Below, piece after piece: positions 55,248 through 64,000 of a DNA stretch of 64,000 nt (its first letter is position 1; the number at the start of each line of letters is the position of its first letter). The notes beneath the pieces were generated by a model. It had not been told where the DNA came from. It saw nothing but the letters and a program-made list of their open reading frames with translations, and ran no database searches. The position numbers were made by a program, and so were the translations under genes. This DNA is from an uncultured Gilliamella sp. (GTDB taxonomy: Bacteria; Pseudomonadota; Gammaproteobacteria; Enterobacterales; Orbaceae), in NCBI GenBank assembly GCA_945271295.1, contig CALYPG010000008.1:31413-95412 (forward strand), in the 5' to 3' direction.

Positions 55248-56042
55248 TTAATCTGTTTTTGAAAGCAAAGCAGTTAGATATCTAGTTAATTTCCTTGCTG
55301 CAACAGTTGTATTGTCGTGTAAAAAATTGTTAATTGTAATTTTCTCTCCCACAGTAATATTAAAAAAAGCTTTTTTAACGGGGATGTCATACCATTTTTG
55401 ACCTTTGATTAACCAAGGAGAACTACATTCGATGTGTATAATTCGAATATCAGCTTGACAGCGTAATGCAATATTAGCTGCTCCTCTTTGTAGTTTTATT
55501 GGCTGACCAGGTACACTTCTCGTGCCTTCTGGAAATATTAAAATTCGTCCCCCATTAGTTAGTACATTCTGGCAATGAGGTAAAATTTTATTAGCTTCGG
55601 CGTTTGGGATGTAACCCGCTGTTTTAATTATGCGACTGATAAAAATATTTTTTAATAAAGCGCCTTTAACTAGACAATCACAACGAGGCATTACTGATGC
55701 TAACAGCACAACGTCTAACAAAGAAGGGTGATTAGCTATTATCAAACAACTTTTATCTTGTTTAAGTTTTTCAAGTCCATTAAATTGGTAGCCGATTATA
55801 CCTAATAATTTTATAATCCATAGAAAAATTTTGAAACTTAAGCTAATACTTTGTTGCGCAATAATATTTCTTCTTTCTTTATTCCAAATAAATAATCTCA
55901 ATAAGCTAAACCATAGCGTTGATAATACCACGAGTCCATAAAATCCAAACAAGATAAATCCGAATGCAGTAGCTAATAATCGCCACCACCGATTCAATCT
56001 ATTGGCATTTTTTTGAATTATGCATTTAATATCCATTGCCAA
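55248..56042 (-). CDS. PlsC-type 1-acylglycerol-3-phosphate acyltransferase-like protein
   Basis: A 264-residue acyltransferase with one N-terminal membrane helix region (about 20-55), the NHPSLLD (NHx4D) catalytic motif, FPEGTRS and RGAANIALRCQADI. It probably transfers the aryl polyene to a glycerol lipid, or an additional fatty acid to the product. It overlaps the chain-length-factor gene by 25 bp. Confidence 0.9.
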   Translation of the reverse strand: MAMDIKCIIQKNANRLNRWWRLLATAFGFILFGFYGLVVLSTLWFSLLRLFIWNKERRNIIAQQSISLSFKIFLWIIKLLGIIGYQFNGLEKLKQDKSCLIIANHPSLLDVVLLASVMPRCDCLVKGALLKNIFISRIIKTAGYIPNAEANKILPHCQNVLTNGGRILIFPEGTRSVPGQPIKLQRGAANIALRCQADIRIIHIECSSPWLIKGQKWYDIPVKKAFFNITVGEKITINNFLHDNTTVAARKLTRYLTALLSKTD

Positions 56043-56737
56043 TTTTGCAAACTACCTTGTAAAGTAAATTGTTGTTGTTTATTTAAATAAGCATGTAAGA
56101 AAGCAAGAGATTGTGGGTAATCAGTTTGATAAACAGTTGATGTCTTTTCGATATTTTGGCAATTAAATTGATTACCTTTGGTTAGTATATAGCCAATAGC
56201 ATAAGCAGGAATGGTTGGTTTTATTAATGTTTGATAAATATCAGGAATCTTACCATCAAAATCAATTAATAGAACTTTTTTATTGGTTTGATGTAATATT
56301 GGTAATGCTTCAAGTAAACCTTGCTGAAAACCATCGACATTAGCTGAAAGTGATGTTATTGGAATGGTTTGTTTGGCTATTATAGTTAATAGTCCCGCTG
56401 CAGTGTTATGCACAGATAAGGCAAAATCAGTAGGTGAAATTTCTGTATTTTGATTAAGTGTAGATAAAATGCGGTAGGTTCTTTCTAGCTCTCCATGTCG
56501 GCTAGTGAAAATTGCTAAATCAATATGTTCATTTTCAATAAGTTCTAAGCCAACTTCAACGGCTAAGCGAGATGGTTCACTCATTCTCCTTGCTTGCATC
56601 ATGGGTATTTTAATCGGTTTAGGTAAAGGTAAGTTCCAATTATGATTTGATTGTTTTGACCACAAATGCCAATCAGTTTTATTGGATAATCCAGAAGATA
56701 GTGCATACCAATTTTCAATGGAAAAAGAAAAATTCAT
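56018..56737 (-). CDS. Beta-ketoacyl synthase chain length factor
   Basis: A 239-residue truncated ketosynthase-like protein (PF13723 type). ARRMSEPSRLAVEVGLELI and FTSRHGELERTYRIL are family blocks. At the place of the catalytic cysteine there is SVHNTAAG, so it cannot condense itself. It is expected to pair with one of the ketosynthases and set chain length. First gene of the operon; the shared upstream region with the methyltransferase should hold the promoters. Confidence 0.88.
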   Translation of the reverse strand: MNFSFSIENWYALSSGLSNKTDWHLWSKQSNHNWNLPLPKPIKIPMMQARRMSEPSRLAVEVGLELIENEHIDLAIFTSRHGELERTYRILSTLNQNTEISPTDFALSVHNTAAGLLTIIAKQTIPITSLSANVDGFQQGLLEALPILHQTNKKVLLIDFDGKIPDIYQTLIKPTIPAYAIGYILTKGNQFNCQNIEKTSTVYQTDYPQSLAFLHAYLNKQQQFTLQGSLQNWQWILNA

Positions 56738-56886
56738 TTTGATTATATCTTCAATTAACTATATTATTCATACATTAGGTTATAAATGATAAACAGCAAT
56801 ATTATATCGTTAGTTACATGATTTCCAAATAAAAATATTCGATATCATGCTATACAACACATTAAAATAATATAAAGGGAATTAAA

Positions 56887-57972
56887 TTGATTAGTCAGGA
56901 AAATATGAAGTATGGTTATGATAAAAATAGCAAGTCGGCTTTAGAAGCAATTACTGAAGCACAGAAAATTGCCTTTGCACCAATTTTATTCCAGGCAGTT
57001 GTCTGTATGAGAAAAAATGGCCTTTTAGCCTGTTTAGATCGTGCTGGTATGCAAGGAACTAATATTGATAATATAACCAAAGAAGTTCCACTTTCTTCTT
57101 ATGCAATTCAACTTTTATTAGATGTTGGGTTAAGCATGCATGTGATTTATCAGAACGATGAAAATTATATTTTGAGTAAAATAGGACACTTTTTATTGCA
57201 TGATAAAATGACGCAAGTTAATTTAAATTTTACCCAAGATATTTGTTATCAAAGTATGTTTTATCTGCAAGATGCACTAGAAGCTGGCTACCCAGCTGGA
57301 TTAAAAGTCTTTGGTAATTGGAAGACAATTTACCCTGCATTAAATTTATTACCGGAACAAGCTAAAAAAAGCTGGTTTGAGTTTGATCATTTCTATTCTA
57401 ATCATTCATTTCCTATTGCATTTTCTTATGTCAATAAATTAACTCCTAAACATATTTATGATGTTGGTGGTAATACTGGATTATGGGCACTATATTGTGC
57501 TAAACATAATCCAGAAGTAAAAATTACATTACTTGATTTACCTCAACAGCTTGCAGTGGCAAAAGAGAATATTGAGCAAGCGGGTTTTGCTGATCGCATT
57601 AATGGATTTGCTGTGGATTTATTAAAAGCCGATGAATTACCAAATCAGGCTGATGTTTGGTGGATGAGTCAGTTTTTAGATTGTTTTAGCGAAGATCAGA
57701 TTGTTCATATTTTGAAGTTAATTCATCATAGCATGCAAGATAATGCAACTGTTTGTATTATGGATCTTTTCTGGGATAGGCAGGCTTTCGAAGCAGGAGC
57801 ATTGAGTTTAAATGCTTCTTCGTTATATTTTACGTGTTTAGCAAATGGCAATAGTCGTTTTTATCATTCTAAAGTGTTTTATAAATGTTTAAGTACAGCC
57901 GGTTTTCATGTTGAACAGGATATTGATAACTTAGGTTTTGGTCATACCCTATTAATATGTAAAAAACGTTAA
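56887..57972 (+). CDS. SAM-dependent methyltransferase of the polyene cluster
   Basis: A 361-residue class I methyltransferase with an N-terminal winged-helix dimerisation domain (about 25-110) and a Rossmann domain from ~195 (HIYDVGGNTGLWALYCA motif I, LLDLPQQLAVAKENI, and WWMSQFLDCFSEDQIVHIL). It resembles O-/C-methyltransferases of acetylserotonin type. In APE clusters it modifies the aryl head group. TTG start at 56887 with AAAGGGA 6 bases upstream; an ATG at 56905 is an alternative. Divergent from the main operon. Confidence 0.85.
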   Translation: MISQENMKYGYDKNSKSALEAITEAQKIAFAPILFQAVVCMRKNGLLACLDRAGMQGTNIDNITKEVPLSSYAIQLLLDVGLSMHVIYQNDENYILSKIGHFLLHDKMTQVNLNFTQDICYQSMFYLQDALEAGYPAGLKVFGNWKTIYPALNLLPEQAKKSWFEFDHFYSNHSFPIAFSYVNKLTPKHIYDVGGNTGLWALYCAKHNPEVKITLLDLPQQLAVAKENIEQAGFADRINGFAVDLLKADELPNQADVWWMSQFLDCFSEDQIVHILKLIHHSMQDNATVCIMDLFWDRQAFEAGALSLNASSLYFTCLANGNSRFYHSKVFYKCLSTAGFHVEQDIDNLGFGHTLLICKKR

Positions 57973-58011
57973 GTAACAAAAGTAAATAATAATTATTGAA
58001 GGAGTAATACA

Positions 58012-58410
58012 ATGAAGTTTTTTAAAGTTCTATTAACCATGGTATTCATTACATTTTTATTTGGGTGTGCAGGTAAATATCAGACACCTCATAATATTAC
58101 TACACCTGTAGATGGCCTAACCAAAGAGCAAGTGAAAAAAGCTATTTTGGCAACAGCAACAAAAGATAAAGCTGCTTTTGGTACATGGAAAATGGATGTA
58201 ATTAGTAATAATACTATTCGTGGTCGATTGTTTAATCGTAACTATGAAGTTGTGGTAAACATCCCTTATTCTGCAAAAGGTTATTCAATTAACTATGTAT
58301 CTGTGAGTAATAATTTAAAAAATGGTCAAGGAAATGTACATCGTAACTATAATCGTTGGATAAATAATTTAGATACTAAAATTAAGCAAAATATTTTTAA
58401 TATTAAATAA
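58012..58410 (+). CDS. Hypothetical lipoprotein beside the polyene cluster
   Basis: A 132-residue lipoprotein with signal MVFITFLFGC (lipidated Cys19) and a mature domain containing GLTKEQVKKAILATATKDK, FNRNYEVVVNIPYSAKGYSI and the ending VHRNYNRWINNLDTKI. This matches small lipoproteins I recall from gammaproteobacteria without assigned function. It lies 40 bp after the methyltransferase, strong AAGGAG site upstream, likely co-transcribed with it. Confidence 0.75.
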   Translation: MKFFKVLLTMVFITFLFGCAGKYQTPHNITTPVDGLTKEQVKKAILATATKDKAAFGTWKMDVISNNTIRGRLFNRNYEVVVNIPYSAKGYSINYVSVSNNLKNGQGNVHRNYNRWINNLDTKIKQNIFNIK

Positions 58411-58781
58411 TACTTGTGTTTTCTAATTTAAAAATATTTGATTTGTCTTTTTCTGTTTAATTTATATATGCCCAATTTTTTATTGGGCATATTAACAAGT
58501 CAAATATTAATAACCATTTTTATTTTTTTTTGTTATTTAATTTGCAAAAATTAAATATTTCTTATTATTAATTTACTAAGCTTTACCTTATTTTTATTTA
58601 TAATAAACAAATTATTTACAAACCACTTTCTAACGATTTTATCAATCGTTAAAAATGACTATCTATTATTTTAATAGCAGTTTAATATGAAAAAGTATTC
58701 ATATTAAAATTGATGATTACAGCTCCAATTCCCTTACATATCTTTCTTAATTCTTTTTTTTCATGCTTGAGGACACTTATT
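58411..58781. other. AT-rich intergenic region before aspT
   Basis: 370 bp. Holds the terminator-like hairpin at 58466 and a second short inverted repeat TAACGAT / ATCGTTA (58631-58651). No gene seen. The promoter of aspT-aspD should be in the right half. Confidence 0.5.
58466..58492 (+). terminator. Hairpin after the lipoprotein gene
   Basis: ATATGCCCAAT / ATTGGGCATAT, a perfect 11-bp stem with a five-T loop. No T-run after it. Probably ends the methyltransferase-lipoprotein transcript. Confidence 0.55.
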
Positions 58782-60482
58782 ATGTTTCAATGGCTATTAA
58801 ACTGGATTTTAGATGGGCTTAAGCACTCGCCAGAAATCCTTTTATTTTTATCGTTAAGTTTAGGGTATTTAATTGGTGGTATTAGAATTGGCAAATTTCA
58901 ATTAGGTGGTGTTGCTGGTTCATTGCTTGTCGCAGTAGCATTAAGTGTTTTTGGCGTCACGGTTGATGCTGGTGTTAAAGCTGTGCTATTTGCATTATTT
59001 ATTTATGCTGTTGGTTATGAAAGTGGCCCGCAGTTTTTCCGTTCACTTGGTGTTAAAACACTACGCGAAATCTTTTTAGCACTATTTATTGCTGTTGCAG
59101 GTTTTGTCACAGTGGTTGTATTAGCTAAAATATTCCATTTAGATAAAGGACTTGCAGCTGGTTTAGCCGCTGGTGGCTTAACTCAATCTGCTATTATGGG
59201 AACTGCTTCAGATGCTTTATCTCAATTAGGTTTAAGTGCAGAAGAACTGAGTAAGTTACAAGGTAATGTCACTATCGGTTATGCAGTTACTTATATATTT
59301 GGCTCGCTTGGTGCAATTATAGTATGCGTTAATATATTACCAAAAATAATGAGTCGAGATATTGGTGATGACGCTATTAAGGCTCAAGCTGAACAACTTA
59401 ATGGCTCTCTTTTATTAGGTAGTAATCAAAATTATGCATTATCTGATATTAGTGGACGTCTTTATCGTGTTACTAATAAGATTGCACAAACGGTTGCTCA
59501 TATTGAACAAAATATTAATGGAATCAGTATTGAGCGCATCAAACGTGGTAATAAAATTATTGAAGCCACACCTGACACGACATTAAAAGCAAAAGATATC
59601 ATTTTAGTTGTCGGTCATCGTAATGCCATGATCGAAGCACATGATTTGCTTGGTACCGAAGTCAATTCAGCTTCAGGCATGGATGTTGTCATGAATACTG
59701 TTGATGTTGAGATGCGAAATTCTCGTTATGTCGGTGAAAGTTTAAAACAAGTGCTCTCTTCTGATGAGGTAATGAAATTAAAACATGGTATTTACCTGAT
59801 TGCTATCCATCGCGATGGTCAACCGCTGTCTCTTAATGATGATATTCATTTCCAGCTTGGTGATATTATTACCGTTTATGGTGCAGACAGTGATTTAAAA
59901 CGTGTAATTGATAGAATTGGTGCACCGATTACTAGAAGTGAAAAAACTGATTGGATCTTCCATGGTTTAGGATTAGTTGTTGGCCTTATTATTGGATTAA
60001 TTGTTATCCGTATTAGTGATATTCCTATTACTCTTGGAGCAGGCGGTGGTGCACTATTGTCTGGTTTACTGTTTGGTTGGTATCGTTCAATGCATCAAAC
60101 TGTGGGTAATATTCCAGCCGGAGCCTTGCAATTATTAAAAGACTTTGGATTAGCAGGTTTCGTGGCCGTAGTTGGACTCAGCTCTGGACTACAGGCTATC
60201 AATACTATTCGCGAACAAGGTTTATCACTATTTCTTATCGGTATAGTGGTAACTTTATTACCTATGATACTCGCTATCTATTTTGGTAAATATGTCCTTG
60301 GTTATAAAAATGCTGCGGTATTTGCTGGTGCTTTATCCGGTGCACGTAGTGCCAATCCAGCTTTTGGTGAAGTACTCAATAAAGCCGGTAATTCAACACC
60401 GACTAACTCTTTTGCTATTACTTATGCTTTAGCTAATGTCTTCCTAACTTTATTAGGTCCATTGGTTGTGGCTTTTGTTTAA
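58782..60482 (+). CDS. aspT: Aspartate:alanine antiporter
   Basis: Electrogenic exchange of aspartate for alanine at the inner membrane (AAE transporter family). 566 residues from the ATG at 58782, chosen because TGAGGA lies 8 bases upstream; a longer frame to 58710 has none. The N-terminal half has GYLIGGIRIGKFQLGGVAGSLL and the C-terminal half GAGGGALLSGLLFGWYRS and GALSGARSANPAFGEVLN, the duplicated transporter domain. Two TrkA-C domains lie between (about 200-390). Paired with aspD 28 bp downstream. Confidence 0.93.
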   Translation: MFQWLLNWILDGLKHSPEILLFLSLSLGYLIGGIRIGKFQLGGVAGSLLVAVALSVFGVTVDAGVKAVLFALFIYAVGYESGPQFFRSLGVKTLREIFLALFIAVAGFVTVVVLAKIFHLDKGLAAGLAAGGLTQSAIMGTASDALSQLGLSAEELSKLQGNVTIGYAVTYIFGSLGAIIVCVNILPKIMSRDIGDDAIKAQAEQLNGSLLLGSNQNYALSDISGRLYRVTNKIAQTVAHIEQNINGISIERIKRGNKIIEATPDTTLKAKDIILVVGHRNAMIEAHDLLGTEVNSASGMDVVMNTVDVEMRNSRYVGESLKQVLSSDEVMKLKHGIYLIAIHRDGQPLSLNDDIHFQLGDIITVYGADSDLKRVIDRIGAPITRSEKTDWIFHGLGLVVGLIIGLIVIRISDIPITLGAGGGALLSGLLFGWYRSMHQTVGNIPAGALQLLKDFGLAGFVAVVGLSSGLQAINTIREQGLSLFLIGIVVTLLPMILAIYFGKYVLGYKNAAVFAGALSGARSANPAFGEVLNKAGNSTPTNSFAITYALANVFLTLLGPLVVAFV

Positions 60483-60486
60483 TTGA

Positions 60487-62112
<1,626 letters not shown>

Positions 62113-62165
62113 TATAGCTCAAATATAAAAGCTAATATCTTTTTATAGCTATTTACAATCAATCC

Positions 62166-62193
62166 AAACCCTAGTTTATCTAGGGTTTTTTTT
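62166..62193 (+). terminator. aspT-aspD terminator
   Basis: AAACCCTAG / CTAGGGTTT with a 5-base loop, followed by T-run (eight T in total). 54 bp after the aspD stop. Confidence 0.9.
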
Positions 62194-62372
62194 AATAAAA
62201 TCAAATGTAAAATTTTTATATTTAAAGTTCCATTATTTAATTATTTCAGTGTGCGATTTATATTCATAATGGTGATAAAATTATAAGAATTTTGTCTATA
62301 TCATGATCAATATAAACCTAATTTAATATTTATTTACCAGTGAATAGTGAAAGATAGGCCAATTATGATAAC

Positions 62373-62618
62373 TTAAATAGCCTTATCATATGCGTTGCAG
62401 TATTGTTCAAGAGACATATTGCGAAAACCCCTGGTTTTAGCTTTCTCGTTTACTAATTTTTCGGCGATATTATAAAGCGTCTCTTTGATATCTTCGTTTG
62501 CTTCATAATCCATAAATGATAATTCATTCAATAAAGCGCATTGAATATTTTCGACTTCAATCTGCTTTTTTTGGTCAACGTCTGTATTTTTTATAAATTG
62601 AGCATAAGACATTGGCAT
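62373..62618 (-). CDS. Hypothetical 81-residue protein
   Basis: Small helical, charged protein (YAQFIKNTDVDQKKQIEVEN, ETLYNIAEKLVNEKAKTRG, SLEQYCNAYDKAI). GAGG lies 6 bases before the ATG. No recognised domain. Composition and neighbourhood (a small membrane gene and an S24 repressor) suit a prophage or island gene, but this is inference. Confidence 0.6.
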   Translation of the reverse strand: MPMSYAQFIKNTDVDQKKQIEVENIQCALLNELSFMDYEANEDIKETLYNIAEKLVNEKAKTRGFRNMSLEQYCNAYDKAI

Positions 62619-62646
62619 AACTCACCTCACAGCAATTTGTTACATT

Positions 62647-62787
62647 CTAGTAAAATAATCCAAACACAATATTAATAATCAATATCAAACTAGAAATCAG
62701 GGCAAATAGTCTTTCACTTGGTGTTAATTGGTAATGTTGGTGAAATTTGTCTTTAATTTCCTTATTTACAAAATCTTGATTTATCAA
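62647..62787 (-). CDS. Hypothetical small membrane protein
   Basis: A 46-residue frame from a TTG at 62787, chosen because GGAGAG lies 6 bases upstream; an ATG at 62832 in the same frame lacks a ribosome binding site. It ends with one membrane helix (LFALISSLILIINIVFGLFY). 28 bp upstream of the 81-residue gene on the same strand. Function unknown. Confidence 0.45.
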   Translation of the reverse strand: MINQDFVNKEIKDKFHQHYQLTPSERLFALISSLILIINIVFGLFY

Positions 62788-62832
62788 AGTTATCTCTCCG
62801 AAAATATGATTTTGGTAACAACAAGTAGGCAA

Positions 62833-63293
62833 TAATTAATCTACCTAATCAATCATGTCAAATTATGTAACTTAATTTGTGGTATTGAATCAAAACCGCA
62901 GTATGTTCATATGCCTCTGCTAGCTACTTGAATCTTCTTAACTAATTAAATAACTCGCAGTATTGTTTAATTTTGTTGTTAAGTTGATTGGTTTTGATGT
63001 TGTTATGATAAAATAAGTTATCGTCATTGTCAATAATAAAAGTTATTGAAATTAAAATAAAGTTATCGATGTGATTTGTTTTATGTTAATTAAAAATAGA
63101 TATGGAATAACGCAAGGGGTTAAATATGAAAAAAGCCCCATCGGGGGCTTGAATATTAATTTAAAGTGATTTGTTTTTGAATTAAGTATTTTTTACTGCA
63201 ATAACTTAACTTTTTAAACTATGTGAATTTATTTGATAATAATAAACGATATTGAAGACAACGAATAAAATACCTCAACGCTTTTTATTATTA
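62833..63293. other. Intergenic region before the repressor gene end
   Basis: 460 bp AT-rich. Holds the minus-strand terminator at 63131-63150. No coding frame seen. Confidence 0.5.
63131..63150 (-). terminator. Terminator of the S24 repressor gene
   Basis: On the minus strand AAGCCCC-CGAT-GGGGCTT runs into TTTTC, a classic factor-independent terminator, ~145 bp after the repressor stop. Confidence 0.85.
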
Positions 63294-63989
63294 CTAATCT
63301 AATATAGATGATTGCCACCAAACACGTCCAAGAATAGTGATTTCATCTTGCGAAACAATTTCATCCTCATATCCTGGGTTATAACTTCTGATTTTAACTT
63401 GATTACCAGGTAATCTTTCAAGGATTTTTATTCTTAGTAATCCATCATGATTAATCGCGTATATTTTGCCATCGCGAATGTTGGTATCAGCCTGATCGAT
63501 ACCAACAGTAGAGCCATCAGTAAACACCGGCTCCATACTGTCACCATAAACAGTCAAACAGACCGCACAATCTTTATCAATGCCATACTTACGCATGGTT
63601 GATTTGGAAAGGCGTAATTTATAGCCATTATAGTCTTCAATATCATCGGCAAATCCATCACCGGCCGCAAGCCGAACATCCTTATAAAATGGCACTTCAA
63701 CCTCGTCATCATCAAGTGGAGTTTTACTATCCCATTCATCAATAGCGCCAAGCATGGTTGCATTGGATTGATTGTGACTGACTTTAGCCTCTTGAATACC
63801 TTTGGTTAGCCACAAAAGGTCTACATTTAATGCGCTAGCTATTTCAACAATTTTTCTGGAAGTACTGGATTTTCCGGAAAGTAATTTTTGAATGGCGGGT
63901 TGGCTGATTTTAACTTTTTCGGCTAATTGATGTTGAGACATGCCTGATTTTTTCAATGCCAAATTAATTCTATCAGTAAATGAAGTCAT
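63294..63989 (-). CDS. CI/LexA-like S24 family repressor
   Basis: A 231-residue phage-type repressor. HTH_3 domain at ~5-62 (GMSQHQLAEKVKISQPAIQKLL). A linker follows, then the Ala109-Gly110 self-cleavage site in VRLAAGDGF. The S24 peptidase domain has Ser151 (YGDSMEPVF) and Lys188 (GLLRIKILERL). All catalytic residues are present, so it should be RecA-inducible. It normally guards a lytic operon to its right, beyond the window, and so likely marks the edge of a prophage. Confidence 0.9.
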   Translation of the reverse strand: MTSFTDRINLALKKSGMSQHQLAEKVKISQPAIQKLLSGKSSTSRKIVEIASALNVDLLWLTKGIQEAKVSHNQSNATMLGAIDEWDSKTPLDDDEVEVPFYKDVRLAAGDGFADDIEDYNGYKLRLSKSTMRKYGIDKDCAVCLTVYGDSMEPVFTDGSTVGIDQADTNIRDGKIYAINHDGLLRIKILERLPGNQVKIRSYNPGYEDEIVSQDEITILGRVWWQSSILD

Positions 63990-64000
63990 AGTTTTATCTC

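Overview
The window is an AT-rich chromosomal segment of a gammaproteobacterium. Gene content (WaaG/WaaP, RlmKL, YhcC, GlmU-GlmS, TypA, SohB, HemG, MtlADR) resembles enteric relatives. The low GC, together with a P19/FTR1 iron locus and an aryl polyene cluster, fits an insect-gut Orbaceae such as Gilliamella. That assignment is inference, not a database result.

Layout. 1-1688: LPS core genes waaP (cut by the window edge) and waaG. 1934-4534: small hypothetical genes and radical-SAM yhcC. 4784-14192: a ten-gene iron operon behind two Fur-box-like sites. It holds a secreted SagB-type nitroreductase, an FTR1 permease, P19, a DUF2318 membrane Fe-S protein, two FtsX-type ABC permeases with an ATPase, a DUF4418 protein, and a second permease/ATPase pair. 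14210-18812: yceF with a translationally coupled 52-codon gene, a uspF-like gene, a lipoprotein and rlmKL. 19021-22697: mannitol operon mtlA-mtlD-mtlR with two perfect CRP palindromes upstream.

23268-33613 is an accessory region anchored at the 3' end of glmS. A 121-bp direct repeat containing the last glmS codons occurs at 24322-24442 and 33493-33613. The 9.17 kb it bounds carries a large serine recombinase ending 32 bp from a palindromic attP-like dyad, a HUH-type Rep-like protein, three tandem paralogues ending in a YGDWT...LEY signature (the middle one frameshifted), a small membrane protein, an AbiH-family defence protein, and a coupled pair of a small HTH protein plus a short serine recombinase beside glmS. 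A smaller, decayed module to its left repeats the membrane protein and the recombinase-gene end, so at least two related elements appear to have entered in tandem at glmS.

33599-43029: housekeeping genes glmS-glmU, hemG, typA, fhs with a coupled ferredoxin-like gene, and sohB. 43151-56737: a 15-gene leftward aryl polyene operon (ketosynthases, chain-length factor, reductase, dehydratases, two ACPs, ligase, thioesterase, acyltransferases, LolA-like carrier, MMPL exporter), with a divergent methyltransferase and lipoprotein (56887-58410). 58782-62112: AspT antiporter and aspartate 4-decarboxylase, an aspartate/alanine proton-motive cycle. 62373-63989: two small genes and a CI/LexA-like S24 repressor, probably the edge of a prophage continuing past the window. 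No rRNA, tRNA or CRISPR array was recognised.
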